From NCBI RefSeq assembly GCF_005889725.1, contig NZ_VCKX01000025.1:1-64000 (forward strand): 64,000 bases of DNA, given 5' to 3'. The translations under genes and the position numbers were made by a program. The first letter of the stretch is position 1; each line of letters starts with the position of its first letter. Source of the stretch: Nonomuraea zeae. GTDB lineage: Bacteria > Actinomycetota > Actinomycetes > Streptosporangiales > Streptosporangiaceae. The notes beneath the pieces are model-generated. The model made no database searches, was not told where the DNA came from, and saw only the letters and a program-made list of their open reading frames with translations. Below are positions 63,162-64,000 of this stretch, piece by piece.

Positions 63162-63955
63162 GCAGGAGCGCTCCTGCTGGTCATCTTCGCGAGGAACGCC
63201 CTGGTGCGATCGTGCTCGGGCGCGTGCAGGACCTGCTCGGCCGGCCCCTCCTCGACGATCACGCCGTCCACCATGAAGATGATCCGGTCCGCGATGTCCT
63301 CGACGAGCGGGATGTCGTGGGTCGCCATCAGCATGGTGCACTCCTGCCTGGCCAGGTCCCTGATGACGTTCGCGACCTCGACACGCAGCTCGGGGTCGAG
63401 CGCGCTGGTCGGCTCGTCCAGCAGGATCATGCTCGGGTCCATGGCCAGCGCCCTGGCGATGGCCACGCGCTGCTGCTGCCCGCCGGACAGCTGGCGCGGA
63501 TAGTGGTGCTCGCGCCCGGCCAGCCCCATCCTGCCGAGCAGCTCGGCCGCCTGCCGCTCGGCCGTGCGCCGGTCCCTGCCGAGCACCTGGCGCGGCCCGT
63601 AGGCCACGTTCTGGGTCGCCGTCATGTGCCGGAACAGGTTGAAGTGCTGGAACACCATGCCGATGCGGGCCCGCTGCCTGCTCGCCTCCCTGTCGCCGAG
63701 CGGCTGGAGGTGGTCGCCGACCTTGCGGTAGCCGATCAGCTCGCCGTCCACCTCGATGTAGCCGGAGTCGATGAGCTCCAGGTTGTTGACGCAGCGCAGG
63801 AACGTCGACTTGCCCGCTCCCGACGGCCCGATCAGCGCCACGATCTCCCCGTCGCGCACCTCCACGGACACGTCTTTCAGCACCCGCGTCGCCCCGAAGG
63901 ACTTGAACACGTGCCGCGAGCGCATCTTGACCGCTCGTTCCTCCATGGCCGTCAC
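63158..63955 (-). CDS. Polar amino acid ABC importer ATPase
   Basis: A 265-residue ATPase of the GlnQ/HisP group. Walker A GPSGAGKSTFL, Q-loop VFQHFNLF, signature LSGGQQQRVAIARALA, Walker B ILLDEPTSALDPEL and H-loop MATHDI. GTG 63955 overlaps the upstream permease stop (GTGA); ATG 63946 is an alternative. It energises amino acid import with the permease cut by the window edge. Confidence 0.94.
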   Translation of the reverse strand: MTAMEERAVKMRSRHVFKSFGATRVLKDVSVEVRDGEIVALIGPSGAGKSTFLRCVNNLELIDSGYIEVDGELIGYRKVGDHLQPLGDREASRQRARIGMVFQHFNLFRHMTATQNVAYGPRQVLGRDRRTAERQAAELLGRMGLAGREHHYPRQLSGGQQQRVAIARALAMDPSMILLDEPTSALDPELRVEVANVIRDLARQECTMLMATHDIPLVEDIADRIIFMVDGVIVEEGPAEQVLHAPEHDRTRAFLAKMTSRSAPA

Positions 63956-64000
63956 CTCGCCGGGAACTTGCGCTCGAGGACGTGCTGCAGGACCGTGATC
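63952..64000 (-). CDS. Amino acid ABC permease, C-terminal end only (partial)
   Basis: Reading left from the window edge, the last codons encode ITVLQHVLERKFPAR, then TGA at 63952-63954. This ending (L-E-R-x-F) is typical of GlnP/HisM-type permeases, and the stop overlaps the ATPase start. The rest lies beyond the window. Confidence 0.7.
   Translation of the reverse strand, partial: ITVLQHVLERKFPAR

Noticed and set aside
63163-63176. Perfect palindrome CAGGAGCGCTCCTG as an operator
   Set aside because: It consists of the last sense codons of the amino acid ATPase gene and sits inside an overlapping operon, so its symmetry is more likely due to coding.

Overview
The window is high-G+C actinobacterial DNA, apart from its first 55 bases, which are an Illumina Nextera i7 adapter left on the contig end. 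Gene content suggests a soil filamentous actinomycete, probably Streptosporangiaceae/Nonomuraea-like. That placement is inferred from gene style, since no rRNA or other phylogenetic marker is present. Signs include CUT1 sugar importers without their own ATPase, PucR, LacI, TetR and GntR regulators, Tat/lipoprotein solute-binding proteins, a CBM2 cellulase, GTG/TTG starts and many 4-base ATGA/GTGA overlaps. No tRNA, rRNA, CRISPR array or intact mobile element was seen.

Region by region: 65-895 is nadE. 1149-1786 is a decayed IS982-family transposase. 1857-5489 is an accessory island, with visibly lower G+C at 2.9-4.8 kb: a DUF4406-like protein, an ECF-type sigma factor, a Crp/Fnr-like protein with a long N-terminal extension, an unlisted 46-residue membrane protein on the other strand, and a short HATPase_c protein. 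6.2-8.4 kb holds two secreted proteins, one a trypsin-fold protein whose catalytic serine is replaced by Asp. 8.4-16.3 kb holds a two-component system, an ABC exporter with its TetR regulator, and an FMN reductase with a DrrAB-type exporter. 16.4-27.1 kb is mixed: GyrB-like ATPase, alpha/beta hydrolase, a 1166-residue STAND-like ATPase, P450, cold shock protein, FAD monooxygenase, AEC transporter and NAD-dependent epimerase. 27.2-31.9 kb is a complete LivGFHMK-type branched-chain amino acid importer, followed by a PucR regulator, an AMP-forming acyl-CoA ligase and a membrane M28 peptidase.

37.3-59.1 kb is mainly polysaccharide use. A GH2 beta-mannosidase is divergent from a CUT1 importer with a LacI regulator. 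A second LacI gene is divergent from a second CUT1 importer with a second GH2 enzyme. A secreted GH5 endoglucanase with CBM2 resembles Acidothermus E1. Secreted endoglucanase, oligosaccharide import and cytoplasmic GH2 enzymes form a coherent plant cell wall pathway, with LacI-type palindromes at the expected promoters.

Between the two sugar loci (45.0-50.3 kb) lies a five-gene overlapping operon: peptide/nickel-type binding protein, two permeases, a fused double ATPase and a GNAT. It begins at an apparently leaderless ATG under a Zur-box-like palindrome, which suggests zinc-regulated import of a metallophore or a metal-peptide complex. This operon and the sigma/Crp/small-membrane-protein cassette are the two best leads. 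The window ends with a TetR-MFS pair, a GntR regulator, an EamA exporter and a polar amino acid ABC transporter cut by the window edge.
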